In this document: one piece after another, positions 51,566 to 62,900 of the stretch
Layout: every line of letters starts with the position of its first letter
Numbering within the stretch: the first letter of the stretch is position 1
Source of the DNA: CAIZQW01 sp942493055
GTDB lineage: Bacteria > Verrucomicrobiota > Kiritimatiellia > RFP12 > UBA1067
NCBI GenBank assembly: GCA_942493055.1
Contig: OW818680.1
Location: forward strand, 2,356,001 to 2,420,000
Direction: 5' to 3'
DNA: 64,000 nt
Program-made: the position numbers and the translations under genes
Notes under the pieces: generated by a model
The model's database searches: none
Told to the model about the DNA's origin: nothing
Seen by the model: only the letters and a program-made list of their open reading frames with translations

Positions 51566-52564
51566 ATGTTTTTTGTTGAAAACTATGCTGTGGCTGTGTT
51601 CTTTTGCGTGGTGACCATGTTGTGCTGGGGTTCCTGGGGCAACACCCAGAAGCTTGCGGGCAAGACGTGGCGCTACGAGCTGTTCTACTGGGATTATGTG
51701 GTCGGCGTATTGCTGTTCGCACTCGTGTCCGGGCTGACCCTCGGCAGCATCGGCGATCAGGGACGGAGCTTCCTTCCGGATCTGCGCCAGGCCTCGCTGG
51801 GAAATCTTGGCAGCGCCTTCATCGGCGGGATCGTCTTCAACGCCGCGAACATTCTGCTCTCTGCTGCGATTTCGATCGCCGGCATGTCGGTGGCGTTTCC
51901 GGTGGGCATCGGCCTGGCTTTGGTTCTCGGCGTGATCGTGAACTACGTTGGCGATCCGAAAGGAAACCCTGCTCTCCTTTTTGGAGGCGTTGCATTGATC
52001 GGTGTCGCGATCCTCATGAACGCTTACGCCTATAAACTCAAGGAGGCTGTCGGCAAGAAGGTGCCGCTCAAGGGCATCGTGCTGTCTGTGGTGTGCGGTG
52101 TGCTGATGGCCTTTTTCTATCGTTTCGTCGCGTCTTCGATGGACATGAATTTCGTGGCGCCCGCAGCAGGCAAGATGACGCCGTACTCAGCCTTCTTTGT
52201 CTTTGCGTGTGGCATCTTTGCAAGTACATTCGTCTTTAACACCATCGCGATGAAGAAGCCGGTAGCCGGCGATCCGGTATTGATCAACGCCTACTTCAAA
52301 GGCGGGCTGCCAATCCACTTTGTGGGTATCCTGGGCGGCCTGATCTGGGGGTTAGGCAACGCGATCAACCTCGTCGCGGCGGGCAAGGCCGGACCGGCGA
52401 TCTCCTACGGCCTGGGCCAGGGCGCGACCCTGGTGGCTGCGCTGTGGGGTATTCTGATCTGGAAGGAGTTCAGAGGCGCGCCGCAGTTGGCAAACGCCCT
52501 TAACCTCGCGATGTTTGTCGTTTTTATCGCAGGATTGGGGCTGATCATCCGCGCCGGGATGTGA
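51566..52564 (+). CDS. GRP/RbsU-type sugar permease
   Basis: A 332-residue membrane protein with ten hydrophobic segments in two five-helix halves, as in the glucose/ribose porter (GRP) branch of the drug/metabolite superfamily. Typical features are the N-terminal FFCVVTMLCWGSWGNTQKL, AGMSVAFPVGIGLALVLG and GQGATLVAALWGILIWKEF. GRP members take up glucose or ribose by proton symport; the adjacent rbsK favours ribose. AGGAG precedes the ATG. The gene is likely co-transcribed with rbsK. RhaT-like specificity cannot be excluded. Confidence 0.87.
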   Translation: MFFVENYAVAVFFCVVTMLCWGSWGNTQKLAGKTWRYELFYWDYVVGVLLFALVSGLTLGSIGDQGRSFLPDLRQASLGNLGSAFIGGIVFNAANILLSAAISIAGMSVAFPVGIGLALVLGVIVNYVGDPKGNPALLFGGVALIGVAILMNAYAYKLKEAVGKKVPLKGIVLSVVCGVLMAFFYRFVASSMDMNFVAPAAGKMTPYSAFFVFACGIFASTFVFNTIAMKKPVAGDPVLINAYFKGGLPIHFVGILGGLIWGLGNAINLVAAGKAGPAISYGLGQGATLVAALWGILIWKEFRGAPQLANALNLAMFVVFIAGLGLIIRAGM

Positions 52565-52606
52565 TACGTGTTGCAGGTAAACAGTTCAAGAAAGGAACAA
52601 AGACAC

Positions 52607-54676
52607 ATGAGAACAAAGAAGAACGGGTATGGATTAGCGGCTCTTGCCGCCGCGGCCTTCGGGCTGCTCTCTAACCTCCAGGCGCAGACCATCTCGGCCT
52701 GGACCAATGCGGTCAACGGCAATTGGAGCGACGCGGGCGCATGGTCGGCCGCAGGCGTGCCAAATGCCAACATGGCGCATCTGACGAACTATCTGGCATC
52801 CTACGCGGTGACATACGACAGCGTCAATCCGGCGTTCAAGGATCTGCGCATCGAAAATACGGGTTCGCAAAAAACCGATCTCCTGATCAGCGCGCCGCTG
52901 GTCAGCAATGGCGGGGCAGCGTTCCGGTTTCGGCGCGGTTCGCGCGTGACGGTGAACCCCGGCGGCGTCTGGCGTTTCGATGGAGCCACCAACACGGTCA
53001 CGGACTCCTGGGAAAGCATGCTCAGCATCCGAGACGGCGGCGAACTGAATATCGCGGGCGGCACGGTCGCCTTCACGAACCTGCCCAACGCCTCAGGCAA
53101 AGGCAACTTCATCAACGTGGGCCACCTGTCCGCAGGCACCCTGAACGTCACGGGCGGCACCCTGTCATACTACGAGACGTACCCGCGCGCCGTCACCAAC
53201 GACAACCGCGGCCTGCGGGTCGGCTGGGACAACAACGGCGACGGGACGTTGAATATCAGCGGCGGAAACGTGCAGCTCGGAAAGAACCAGGCCTACACCG
53301 ACCAGACCCTGATGTCGGTCGGCTACGGCAACGGCCCCGGCACCGGCACGCGCGGCAAGGTGGTCGTCTCGGGCGGGACGCTCCAGTTCACCAACAGCCT
53401 GAGTTGGAGTCTGCTGGTGATCGGCCGGAACGGCGGCCACGGCACTTTTGCGGTGACGAACACCGGTTATGTTCGCTTGAATTATGCGACTGGCGGTCGC
53501 GTCCAGTTGGGCGTGTCACCTACGGCCTATGGCCTGCTGCGGATGGATGGCGGCTATTTATGGGCGAATGACGGTATCACTGCGGGGTATTCCTTGAACT
53601 ACAAGAACAACTGGACGACCGGCGCGGTTGAGGTCACGGCCGGGACAATGAATGCCGGTTCAGGCTTTGTGATCGGGTACGGCGAGTCCAACGCGGGAGA
53701 CCAGAATACAGCAGCTTACGGTACCGGCGTGGGCACGGCTACCATCGGCGGCGGCCGGGTGGCGGAAGACTATTGGGGCACCTTCATCGGACGCGCCCGC
53801 CGGGGCGGCGAGGGCATCGGCAGCATGACCATCACGAACGGGCTGTTCGACATCGTGAGCTCGGCCGATCCGGAAGCCACGGGCGGCGCGGCAGGCAACG
53901 GGGCTTATTCCGGTCTGGCAATCGGTTGCATTAATTTTAACGAGACCAACCCGTACACCCGCGCGCGGGGTACGCTCACAGTCGCCGGCAGCGGCATTAT
54001 CACCAATGCCGGTTTCTTCTCTGTAGGCATCAATGGCGGCACCGGTATCGTGACGCAGACCGGCGGCAAGATCGTACATGCCCCGTCGGGCGGGGTTTCA
54101 GACCGAAAGATGACCGTCATCGGCTACAACTTCGGCGCGTCCGCGGCCGTCGGCGGCGGTTACGGCAGCTACGAGATGAGCGGCGGGACCTTCTACACGC
54201 CTAAACGAGCCTTCGTCGGCGGCGTACCGACCAGTGTGCTGAGTTATGCCCTCCCCGGAAGCACTGGCCTGCTGAAAGTCAACGGCGGCAGCTTCACCGT
54301 CACCAACAACACCCTCATGGTGGGCGGAAATGGTGCGGGGACGCTCGTGATCGGTTCGAACGGCGTCTGTTTCGCGAAGGACATCGTGCTGACCAACAAC
54401 ACGCAGTCCACGTTGCGCTTTGAATTGGGCGCTGCGGGCTCTGGCATCCTGAAGGCCAGCGGCAACCTGGCAATCGCTCCTGGCGCTAAGTTGGAAGTCG
54501 ATGCCAAGGCCTACCAGGGCAGCGCAGTATGGGTCAAGCTCGCGGACTGCGCCACGCGTACGACCAGCTTTGCTCCGTCCAACATCACGGTCACGGGTAA
54601 CGGCGTGGTGAGGCAGGACGTGGACGAGGATATCTGGCTCTATGTCCAGCGCGGAACCTTTGTCGGCATCTATTAA
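52607..54676 (+). CDS. Secreted beta-helix passenger protein, ends QRGTFVGIY
   Basis: A 689-residue protein beginning MRTKKNGYGLAALAAAAFG; the start follows the conserved leader GTTCAAGAAAGGAA...GACAC. Signal peptide cleaved near LQAQT, then the second-type head (ISAWTNAVNGNWSDAG) almost identical to the 31016 and 54809 proteins. Passenger units include YYETYPRAVTNDNR, DGTLNISGGNVQLGK, MTITNGLFDIVSS and GSGIITNAGFFSVGINGG. Ends DIWLYVQRGTFVGIY. The last third is nearly identical to the 54809 protein. No catalytic residues; an extracellular structural or glycan-binding role is inferred. Confidence 0.82.
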   Translation: MRTKKNGYGLAALAAAAFGLLSNLQAQTISAWTNAVNGNWSDAGAWSAAGVPNANMAHLTNYLASYAVTYDSVNPAFKDLRIENTGSQKTDLLISAPLVSNGGAAFRFRRGSRVTVNPGGVWRFDGATNTVTDSWESMLSIRDGGELNIAGGTVAFTNLPNASGKGNFINVGHLSAGTLNVTGGTLSYYETYPRAVTNDNRGLRVGWDNNGDGTLNISGGNVQLGKNQAYTDQTLMSVGYGNGPGTGTRGKVVVSGGTLQFTNSLSWSLLVIGRNGGHGTFAVTNTGYVRLNYATGGRVQLGVSPTAYGLLRMDGGYLWANDGITAGYSLNYKNNWTTGAVEVTAGTMNAGSGFVIGYGESNAGDQNTAAYGTGVGTATIGGGRVAEDYWGTFIGRARRGGEGIGSMTITNGLFDIVSSADPEATGGAAGNGAYSGLAIGCINFNETNPYTRARGTLTVAGSGIITNAGFFSVGINGGTGIVTQTGGKIVHAPSGGVSDRKMTVIGYNFGASAAVGGGYGSYEMSGGTFYTPKRAFVGGVPTSVLSYALPGSTGLLKVNGGSFTVTNNTLMVGGNGAGTLVIGSNGVCFAKDIVLTNNTQSTLRFELGAAGSGILKASGNLAIAPGAKLEVDAKAYQGSAVWVKLADCATRTTSFAPSNITVTGNGVVRQDVDEDIWLYVQRGTFVGIY

Positions 54677-54740
54677 TTCATTCGGGCTACGCACGGGGAT
54701 GTGCAGTCGCATGACAGCAGGCAGGACTGACAGAAAGACC

Positions 54741-54808
54741 ACGAGCGGTATTCCGAGCACATCACATCAAAAAAAACGAACAACAGTTCAAGAAAGAAAC
54801 AAAGACAC
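54741..54808 (+). repeat. Conserved 5' leader of passenger genes, copy B
   Basis: Aligns along its whole length with 30948-31015, with GTTCAAGAAAG and GACAC directly before the ATG. Conservation outside coding sequence suggests either recent duplication including the leader or a shared regulatory role. Confidence 0.65.
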
Positions 54809-56875
54809 ATGAGAACAAAGAAGAACGGGTATGGATTAGCGGTTCTTGCCGCCGCGGCCTTCGGGCCGCTCTTTAACGTCCAGGCACAGACCATCTCGGC
54901 CTGGGCCAACGCAGTCAATGGCAATTGGAGCGACGCGGGCGCATGGTCGGCCGCGGGCGTGCCGAATGCCAACATGGCGCATCTGACGAACTATCTGGCA
55001 TCCTACGCGGTGACATACGATAGCGTCAATCCGGCGTTCAAGGACCTGCGCATCGAAAATACGGGTACGCAAATAACGGATCTCCAGATCAGCGCGCCGC
55101 TGGTCAGTAATGCTGGCGCGGCTATCCGGCTACGTCGTGGCTCGCGCGTGACGGTGAACCCTGGCGCGCTTTGGACTTACGAAGGCACCAATTCCGTCAC
55201 AGACAAAGTCGAGTCTATGATGAGCATTCGCGACGGTGGCGAGTTTAACCTTGCGGGTGGTATAATGGCCTTTACGAATTTGCCGCTTGCCTCAGCGACG
55301 TACGGCAACTATATCAACGTGGGGTACCAGTCCACCGGCACGCTGAATATCACAAGTGGTCGTCTGGAGTACTACGAGACGTTACCTCGCGCCATCACCA
55401 ATGACAACCGTAGCATACGTGTAGGCTATGGCACCGGCGGCAACGGTTCGTTGAACATCAGCGGCGGCACGCTGTTTCTTGGAAAGTACAACCCTTCCAC
55501 GGACAGTGAACCGCTGTCAGTCGGCTACGGTAACGGGCCCGGCAGCGGCACTCGTGGCATGTTGGTTGTCTCGGGCGGGACGATTCAATACACCAACAGC
55601 GTGGGCTGGAACCTCTTGTTGATCGGCCGCAATTACGGACACGGCACCGTCGTGGTGACGAATACCGGCTATATCAATGTGAGCCACAAAACGGGGGTCG
55701 GCGGACGTGTTCACATTGGCTATTCTCCGTCGGCCTACGGCTTGCTGCGCATGGACGGAGGCACTTTCTGGGCGAACGACGGCTTCATGGTGGGATATTC
55801 TGTCAACAGCAAAAACAATTGGACAACCGGTGCGGTGGAGGTCACGGCGGGAAATCTTCGCACGGGCAACGGTTTAACGCTCGGATACGGAGAGAGTACG
55901 GCGGGCGATCAGAATACGGCCGATTACGGCACAGGCGTGGCCACGCTTGATATGGTCGGCGGACGTATCGAAGAGACCTACTATGGCATTTTCGTCAGCC
56001 GCGCACGTAGAGGCGGCAAGGGAATCGCGAGCATGACCATCACAAACGGCTTGGTCGATATCACCGGCTCGCTTGATCCCAACCTTACGGCAGACAACGG
56101 CGCAGTTTCCGGACTCGCGGTCGGCTGCATCAACTATGATGAACCCAACCCGTACACCCGCGCGCTGGGAACGTTGACAGTCGCGGGCAGCGGCATCATC
56201 ACCAATGCCGGCTCATTCCTGGTCGGTATCAACGGCGGCACTGGAATCGTGACGCAGACCGGCGGCAAGGTCGTGCATGCCCCGTCGGGCGGGGTATCAG
56301 ACCGTAAGATGACCATCATCGGTTATAACTTCGGCGCGTCCCAGGCTGTTGGCGGCGGTTACGGCAGCTATGAGATGAGCGGCGGGACCTTCTACACGCC
56401 TAAAAGAACCTTCATCGGCGGAGTGCCGACCAGTGTGGTGAGCTATGCACGTCCCAATAGCACCGGATTGCTGAAAGTCAACGGCGGAACCTTCACCGTC
56501 ACCAACAACACCTTGACGGTGGGCGGCAACGGCACGGGCACGCTCGTGATCGGCTCGAACGGCGTCTGCTTCGCGAAGGATATCGTGCTGACGAACAATA
56601 CGCAGTCCACGCTGCGCTTCGAACTGGGCGCGGCGGGCTCTGGCATCCTGAAGGCCAGCGGCAACCTGGCAATCTATCCAGGCGCTAAGCTGGAGGTCAA
56701 CGCGACAGCTTACAAAAGCGGGGTATCCATGATCAAGCTGATCGATTGCGCCACGCGCAGCACCAGCTTTGCTCCGGCCAACATCACAGTGACGGGGAAC
56801 GGGGTCGTGCGTCAGGACATAGACGAGGATATCTGGCTCTATGTCCAGAGAGGGACCTTCATCGGCATCTATTAA
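54809..56875 (+). CDS. Secreted beta-helix passenger protein, ends QRGTFIGIY
   Basis: A 688-residue paralogue of the preceding protein with the same leader, signal peptide and head (AISAWANAVNGNWSD type). Internal mosaic: around residues 130-190 (VTDKVESMMSIRDGGEFNLAGG) it matches the 31016 protein rather than its immediate neighbour, while the last ~250 residues match the neighbour almost exactly. Ends DIWLYVQRGTFIGIY. One short change near the end (YKSGVSMIKLIDC instead of YQGSAVWVKLADC) shows that the terminal motif is kept while the preceding strand varies. Confidence 0.82.
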   Translation: MRTKKNGYGLAVLAAAAFGPLFNVQAQTISAWANAVNGNWSDAGAWSAAGVPNANMAHLTNYLASYAVTYDSVNPAFKDLRIENTGTQITDLQISAPLVSNAGAAIRLRRGSRVTVNPGALWTYEGTNSVTDKVESMMSIRDGGEFNLAGGIMAFTNLPLASATYGNYINVGYQSTGTLNITSGRLEYYETLPRAITNDNRSIRVGYGTGGNGSLNISGGTLFLGKYNPSTDSEPLSVGYGNGPGSGTRGMLVVSGGTIQYTNSVGWNLLLIGRNYGHGTVVVTNTGYINVSHKTGVGGRVHIGYSPSAYGLLRMDGGTFWANDGFMVGYSVNSKNNWTTGAVEVTAGNLRTGNGLTLGYGESTAGDQNTADYGTGVATLDMVGGRIEETYYGIFVSRARRGGKGIASMTITNGLVDITGSLDPNLTADNGAVSGLAVGCINYDEPNPYTRALGTLTVAGSGIITNAGSFLVGINGGTGIVTQTGGKVVHAPSGGVSDRKMTIIGYNFGASQAVGGGYGSYEMSGGTFYTPKRTFIGGVPTSVVSYARPNSTGLLKVNGGTFTVTNNTLTVGGNGTGTLVIGSNGVCFAKDIVLTNNTQSTLRFELGAAGSGILKASGNLAIYPGAKLEVNATAYKSGVSMIKLIDCATRSTSFAPANITVTGNGVVRQDIDEDIWLYVQRGTFIGIY

Positions 56876-56883
56876 TTCATTCG

Positions 56884-56921
56884 GGCGTCACTCCGCCATG
56901 AAGAAAGCGCGGAGTGACGCC
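56884..56921. terminator. Perfect 13-bp stem hairpin after the passenger gene
   Basis: GGCGTCACTCCGC (56884-56896) and GCGGAGTGACGCC (56909-56921) pair perfectly around a 12-base loop, eight bases after the stop codon. There is no U-tract, as with the other 3' hairpins here. Confidence 0.6.
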
Positions 56922-56989
56922 AACACGGTTCGCGTGTAATCTAAACGGCCGTGCGCAAAATTGATCTATTTTCAGACAGGTCGCTGTTT

Positions 56990-59900
56990 ATGTTTTATTC
57001 TTTTTTCAGACTGCTGGCGCTCTTGTCCATTGTCGTTTTTCTCCCGGCGCAACGCGCCTGGTCCTTGCCGTCTTACGACGATGTTCTCGTGGTTATCAAC
57101 ACGCAGTCCCCCGAGTCAATCGAGGTCGGCCGCTATTTTCAGCAGCAGCGCCGCATCCCGGAGCGTAACATCTGCACCATCTCCATCACGCCGCGACTCA
57201 ATGAGGAACACATGACGGTTTCAGAGCGCGATGCCGCAGTCACCGCGATCCTCACGCATGTGGAGGCAAACGGCCTTCGGTATCGGATCAACCACGTCGT
57301 GCTGACGCCCCGGATCGCCTATTTTTCCGACAATGACATGGTCGCTGCCTATTACGACATGGGCGACCACATCTTCGATCTCTACCTGATGTTCATGCTC
57401 TCCGATCCTGGGGTGGACATCTTTTCGCTGAACCCCTTCTATCACTATGTTAACGGCAACTGGGACAACCTCAAGGAGCACAGCTTTTCGCGGCGCAAGT
57501 ACGGCTATCCCATCGTCACACGGCTCGACGGCGCCGGCACAGCCAATGTCCGTAACATGATCGACGCCACCGGCGCACCTGCCTACCAGTCACACACCAA
57601 CGGCATCAACTTTCTGGTGAGCTACAGCAACGACGCGGACATCTACCGTTCGACAGCCAATACCCGAGGCGCGGAGTTTATCCGACGCGGCAATATCCGC
57701 CTTAACGAGGATTTCTTTACCACCTCCAAGGGTGCCGCTGACGAGCCTATTATGAACGAGTCCAACATCATGTTCGCTTACTTCAACCTCGTCAACGAGG
57801 CCGGAGTCGACGATCCTCCTTTCACCTTCTGGGGTCTGAATTTCCTGCCGGGCTCGATGCTGACCGCGTGGAGGTCCTTCCCGACCCGCAAACTGCTGCG
57901 CACCTCGGGCGGGGTCAGCCGCGTGACGGTGGCCAGCAAGACGCAGACGGAGTTCCGTCGCGAAGATGGTGCGGATTACGCCTATCGGCACTTGGAAACG
58001 ATCACAGTCGATCCCGTCCGCAGCCGCCTTTGGGCCGGTTCAGGTGAGAAGCAAGAGAATGTCTGGCACCAGTTCGGCGTCTACACGCACCAGCGGCGAG
58101 GCAACGGGCTGGCGGTCTTGGACGCGGGCAGCGGCGCGCTGATCGCCCACTACACACAGCGGAACAGCGGGCTGCTCAATGACCGTGTCGTCAAACTTGC
58201 CTACGACAGCCAAGCCGACCGGCTCTGGGTGGCGTGCTACGGCGGCATCCAATACGTTGATCTGACGGATAACAGCTTCCACGCTGTCGCTGGCCTGACG
58301 GCCGACTATGCGGCTGCTTATGACGTGTACGTGTCTCCGTATGACACCGGCAAGGTCTATGCCTCATTTCTGTATGAAGGAATATCGACTCGCAATTCGA
58401 CGATTACGGACGCACGGATCAAGCTCTTCGAGATCGACAAGCCGACGGGCGCGGTCACCGCGCTCACCATCAGTTCGGCCAACGGGTTCCGTCCGCTGAT
58501 CGCCCAGACCGCGCCAGGCACGCTCTGGAATGTGCGGGATAAGACACTGGTGCGCTATGACCGCGCCACGCAGCAGGCCATCAACACGGTGGACCTCTCC
58601 GGCGTGTTGGCTCCGGATTCAAGTGACTATCCGCGCGCGCTACTGGCGCACACGAACTCCTTTGGCGAGCGGCAGGTGTTTGTGGCGGTGGCCAATGCAT
58701 TGTCGACACCCGCACCGCAACGTAAAAACTATCTGGTGCGCCTCGTGGAAACCGGGCCAAACACATTGACCACGAACGTGATCAATCTGGCCGCTTGGAA
58801 CGACACCTCGGCAAGCGCCAACGGCCAGTCCGTCTATATCCGGCATCTTGCGGCCGATCCGCAGAATCCGAATCACATCTATATGGCTCTCTCCAAGCAG
58901 CATGACAACACCTCGACGCATTACGGGCTAATCATGCGTTCGACCGACGGCCGCGGGGCCGTGTGGTCGACATACGTCGCCTCATCAACCACGCTGGAGA
59001 ACCTCAACGAAATCGCCTTCGATGGGCAGGGCAATCTTTTCTGCGCACGCGGCTATCACAATAACGGGCAGGGCAACGTGAGCGATTTCATGGCCTTCGG
59101 TGCCTGTGCTATCGGCGGCGGGCTCGACCACGACTACATGCTCTACAACCGGGCGCGGGTACAGACCGGGAATCTTAACACGACATGGCCGGACCCCAAC
59201 GAGGCCACGCGTGTCATGGCGGGCGCTGCCACCAACGCTTACACGGCAGGCGATGTCAACTATCCGATGGGCCCCGTGATGTTCAAGGTGCTTGATGGCT
59301 TTGGCTGTGCCGTCTCGCGCTTCGCCGCCTACAAGCAATATCCCGCCACGGGCGGCGGCGGACATACGCCTTTCATGTTGGTGATGGAGCCGAAAGTGGC
59401 GCCCTTCGCGCCTCGTCCGGACGAAGCCGGCACGCTCTTGTTTACAGGGTTGACGAATACACTCAGTGCGCGGCTCGTCTCGCCGGGCCTACCCGCGCAC
59501 ATGGACGGTTACGAGCCCTCCACGATCAACGCTGACACGGTGGCGCTGCTCGACGACGCAGGTGCCTATCTGGCACCGGGCGCGATCACCTACGTCAGCG
59601 CGACGCGCGAGATCCGCTATCAACGCCCCGGCACGCTGCCCAAGGGCGTATATTACCTGCGGCTCAAGGGCGGCGCGGGCGGCATCAAGAATACCCAGGG
59701 CGGCGCGCTGACGAATCCGCGGGCCGACGAGTTCCGGGACGAAATCGTGTTGCGCTATACCGTGGGCGGTACGCCCGGAAACGCAGCGCCGCACGCAGAT
59801 GCCGGGCCTGATCAGGCCATTGTGTGGCCACAGCAAAAAATATTCTTAGCTGGGTCTGTCTCGGATGACAGGCAGCCTTCGGCATTTCCAAGTGTACTCT

Positions 59901-62900
59901 GGAGCAAGCTGTCCGGGCCTGGCGCCGTGGCATTCTCCTCCTCTGGCACAGCCTTGACGCATGCGACCTTCAGCTTGCCCGGCATCTACGTCTTGCGGCT
60001 GGCGGCCGATGATGGCGACCTCACGGCTGCCTCCGACACCGTCGTGACTGTCCAGTCCCTGTCCATCCCTTCAGGATTGGTCGCGCATTGGAACTTCGAA
60101 GAGTCCGGCGGCACACAAGCGAATGATGTTTCGGGTCATGCGCATCACGCCACCTTGCGCGGCGGAGTGACGCGCGGGGCAGGACGCCTCGGCAAAGGGC
60201 TGGTCTGTGACGGAAGCACGGGGCACGTCGATGCCGGTACGTCCGAAGCCTTTAACCTGACCGAACGGCTGACCCTTTCTGCCTGGGTCTATACCGAGTC
60301 CGCTCCGGGTGCGTTTCGCGGACGCACTGTTGCGAGTCGGGTGGGTGTCGGACGAGGAGCGTCGGCAGGTCCGGGCTGGACCCTCGGGGCGGAGAGCGGT
60401 GACAACGCGCTGGCCTTCACGGTGCGTGATCGCGCAGGCGGTCGCACGTCGGTCAGGTCCGAAGGGTTCTTTACTGAGCAGCGCGGCAGGTGGGCGCACG
60501 TCGTCGGTGTGTTCGAGGGCGGCAGGTCGGTCGCACTTTATGTCAATGGCGCTCTGGCCCAGCGCACCACGGACGAGGTTCCCGCGTTTCTCTCCTATGA
60601 GCCAGGCACGCGACTGACACTGGGTTGTAAGAGCACGGGCGGAGATGCGCTCCACGGGCGGCTCGACGATGTCAGGCTCTACGGCCATGCCTTGGGTGCC
60701 TCTGAAATCGCTGCTCTACATGAGACGGGAATCGCGGCCAATGCCGCTCCCATCATTGAGGCCGGAGCGGACATCACTGTCACCTGGCCGACCAACTCGG
60801 TTCTGCTGGCAGGCACCGTCACTGACGACGGCCAACCGGTGCTGCCGGACAGGCCCAGCGTACGCTGGTCGCAGAGCGGCGGTTCTGGAACCGTCACGTT
60901 CGCGCGTGCAGAACTGTCCGGCACACGTGCCTCCTTCTCACAGATCGGAACGTATGAACTGCAGCTCGACGCGACCGACGGCGAGTTGGCCGTTTCCGAC
61001 CGCATGACCGTGACGGTACAGGCGCCGCCTGCCGTCGGCTACACCAACTTCGCCCTCAATCAGCCTGCCAGCGCCTATTCACGTCGCATTGTGGACGGCA
61101 TTGACTACAACGCCGCCAAAGCTGTGGATGGCAACCGGAGCGGGGTCACCAACAAATGGTGGACAAATAATGAACTGACCCCGCGCTGGTTCCAAGTCGG
61201 GCTGGGCGGGTTCCAGACGATCAACGAGGTGCGTCTGGACTGCCAGGATCTCACGGGGACGGTCGGCACGCTTTACAATTTCGAAATCCGGCTGCACCGC
61301 GGCGCAGAGGGTTACATGACCGTCTTTGCCGTCACCAACAACAGCGCACCGACCGTGATCGCGCATTTCGAATCGACGGTTTGCAGCAATGTCTACGTGT
61401 CCATCACGCGCAACGCCACGGACATTTTCCTCTACGAACTGGAAGCGTATTACAAAGAACTTGCGCCAGACCCTGTGGCCTCGACGCCGACAATCGCGCT
61501 GTCCTCGCCTGCTGACGCGACAATCCTGACGTGGGGGCAGAATGCTACGCTGACGGCAACCGTCACGGATCCCTCTAACCTCGCGGCACGCGTGGAGTTT
61601 TACTCGGGTGCCATCAAACTGGGCGAGGATACAACCGCTCCTTACGGTTTCACATGGGGCAATCCGCAGTCCGGCGTCCACTCGCTGCGGGCACGTGTCG
61701 TGGACATCCACGGACGCGAGTCGCTTTCGGCGGTCCGCACGCTGACGGTGAACCGGCAGCCGATGGCCGCCCTGACATCACCTGCGGATGGCGCGATTTT
61801 CCTTCAAGGCGAACCGATGTTGCTGGAAGCTGCCGCGAGCGACCCGGACGACGAGGTGGTTAGCGTCACGTTCCAAGCCGATAATCTCCCGCTGGGTTCA
61901 TCTGGGAGCCCGCCCTATGGGCACACGTGGGTCAGCGCAGAGCTCGGATCGCACACGTTGCGGGCGGTGGCAACGGATACCTGCGGCGCAAGCTGTACAT
62001 CGGCGGTGCTTACGGTCACCGTGTCGGCGACCAACATCGCGCCCGCGATTGTGAGTTCGCCGACGAACCTAACCGTGTTCGCAGGGCAACCGGCGCGTTT
62101 TGCGGTGTGGGCAACCGGCACGCAGCTCGTTTACCAATGGTATCGCAATGGCACCTCCATCCCCGGTGCGACAGGCGCGACTTACACAATCCCCTTGACA
62201 ATGCCGGCAGATGACGCCTCGCGCTTCAGCGTCGCCATCTTCAACGCGGCGGACTGGGTGGTCAGCGGCGAGGCCGTGCTGACCATCAACGACCTTTCCC
62301 GGCACGCGCTTCCTTACCGCGAGGCGTTCGAGCGCTTCGCTCCGGGTATTCTGCTGCCCGGTTTCGAGGGGTGGTCCGCCGGGGAGGCTGCCGCCGGACG
62401 CATCGTTAACGACAGCCCTTCGTTAGCCGGACTGCTGGCCTACAACGCCGTGATCGGCTACCCGCTGCGACACGAGGCGCATACACAGGCAGCCGTCTTC
62501 GACAATGCGCTCACCAACGCGCTAACCGTCCCCTCGGGCACAGCGGTCTGGTGCGACATGATGGTGTATTTCGCACGGGAGGGCGGACAACCGCCGCCCG
62601 TGCCCGCAGACATGCAGTGCGCGCTCTTTTTGGACGACACGGGGCGGCTCAACGTCTGGCATCGCGACCTGATCAGCGGCACCAACCGCTGGAGCGGCCT
62701 CGCCTGGCAGACCGCGCAGACCTCGCAGTGGGCGCGCGTGACGCTGCATCTGGACTACGCCACGCTGGACGCCGCGCACAACGCCCGCTACTTCCAACTC
62801 TTCATCGATGGCGTGGCGCAGAGCAACGCCCTGGCCTATACCACGAACAACGGCTTCGGCGCACCGGGCGGGCCGTGGTTCGCCCTGTCTGCCGCACCTG

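Noticed and set aside
13980..56875. Classical type V autotransporters with a C-terminal translocator
   Set aside because: The passengers resemble autotransporter-associated repeats, but no protein ends with a ~280-residue beta-barrel; all stop right after the short motif or the long module.
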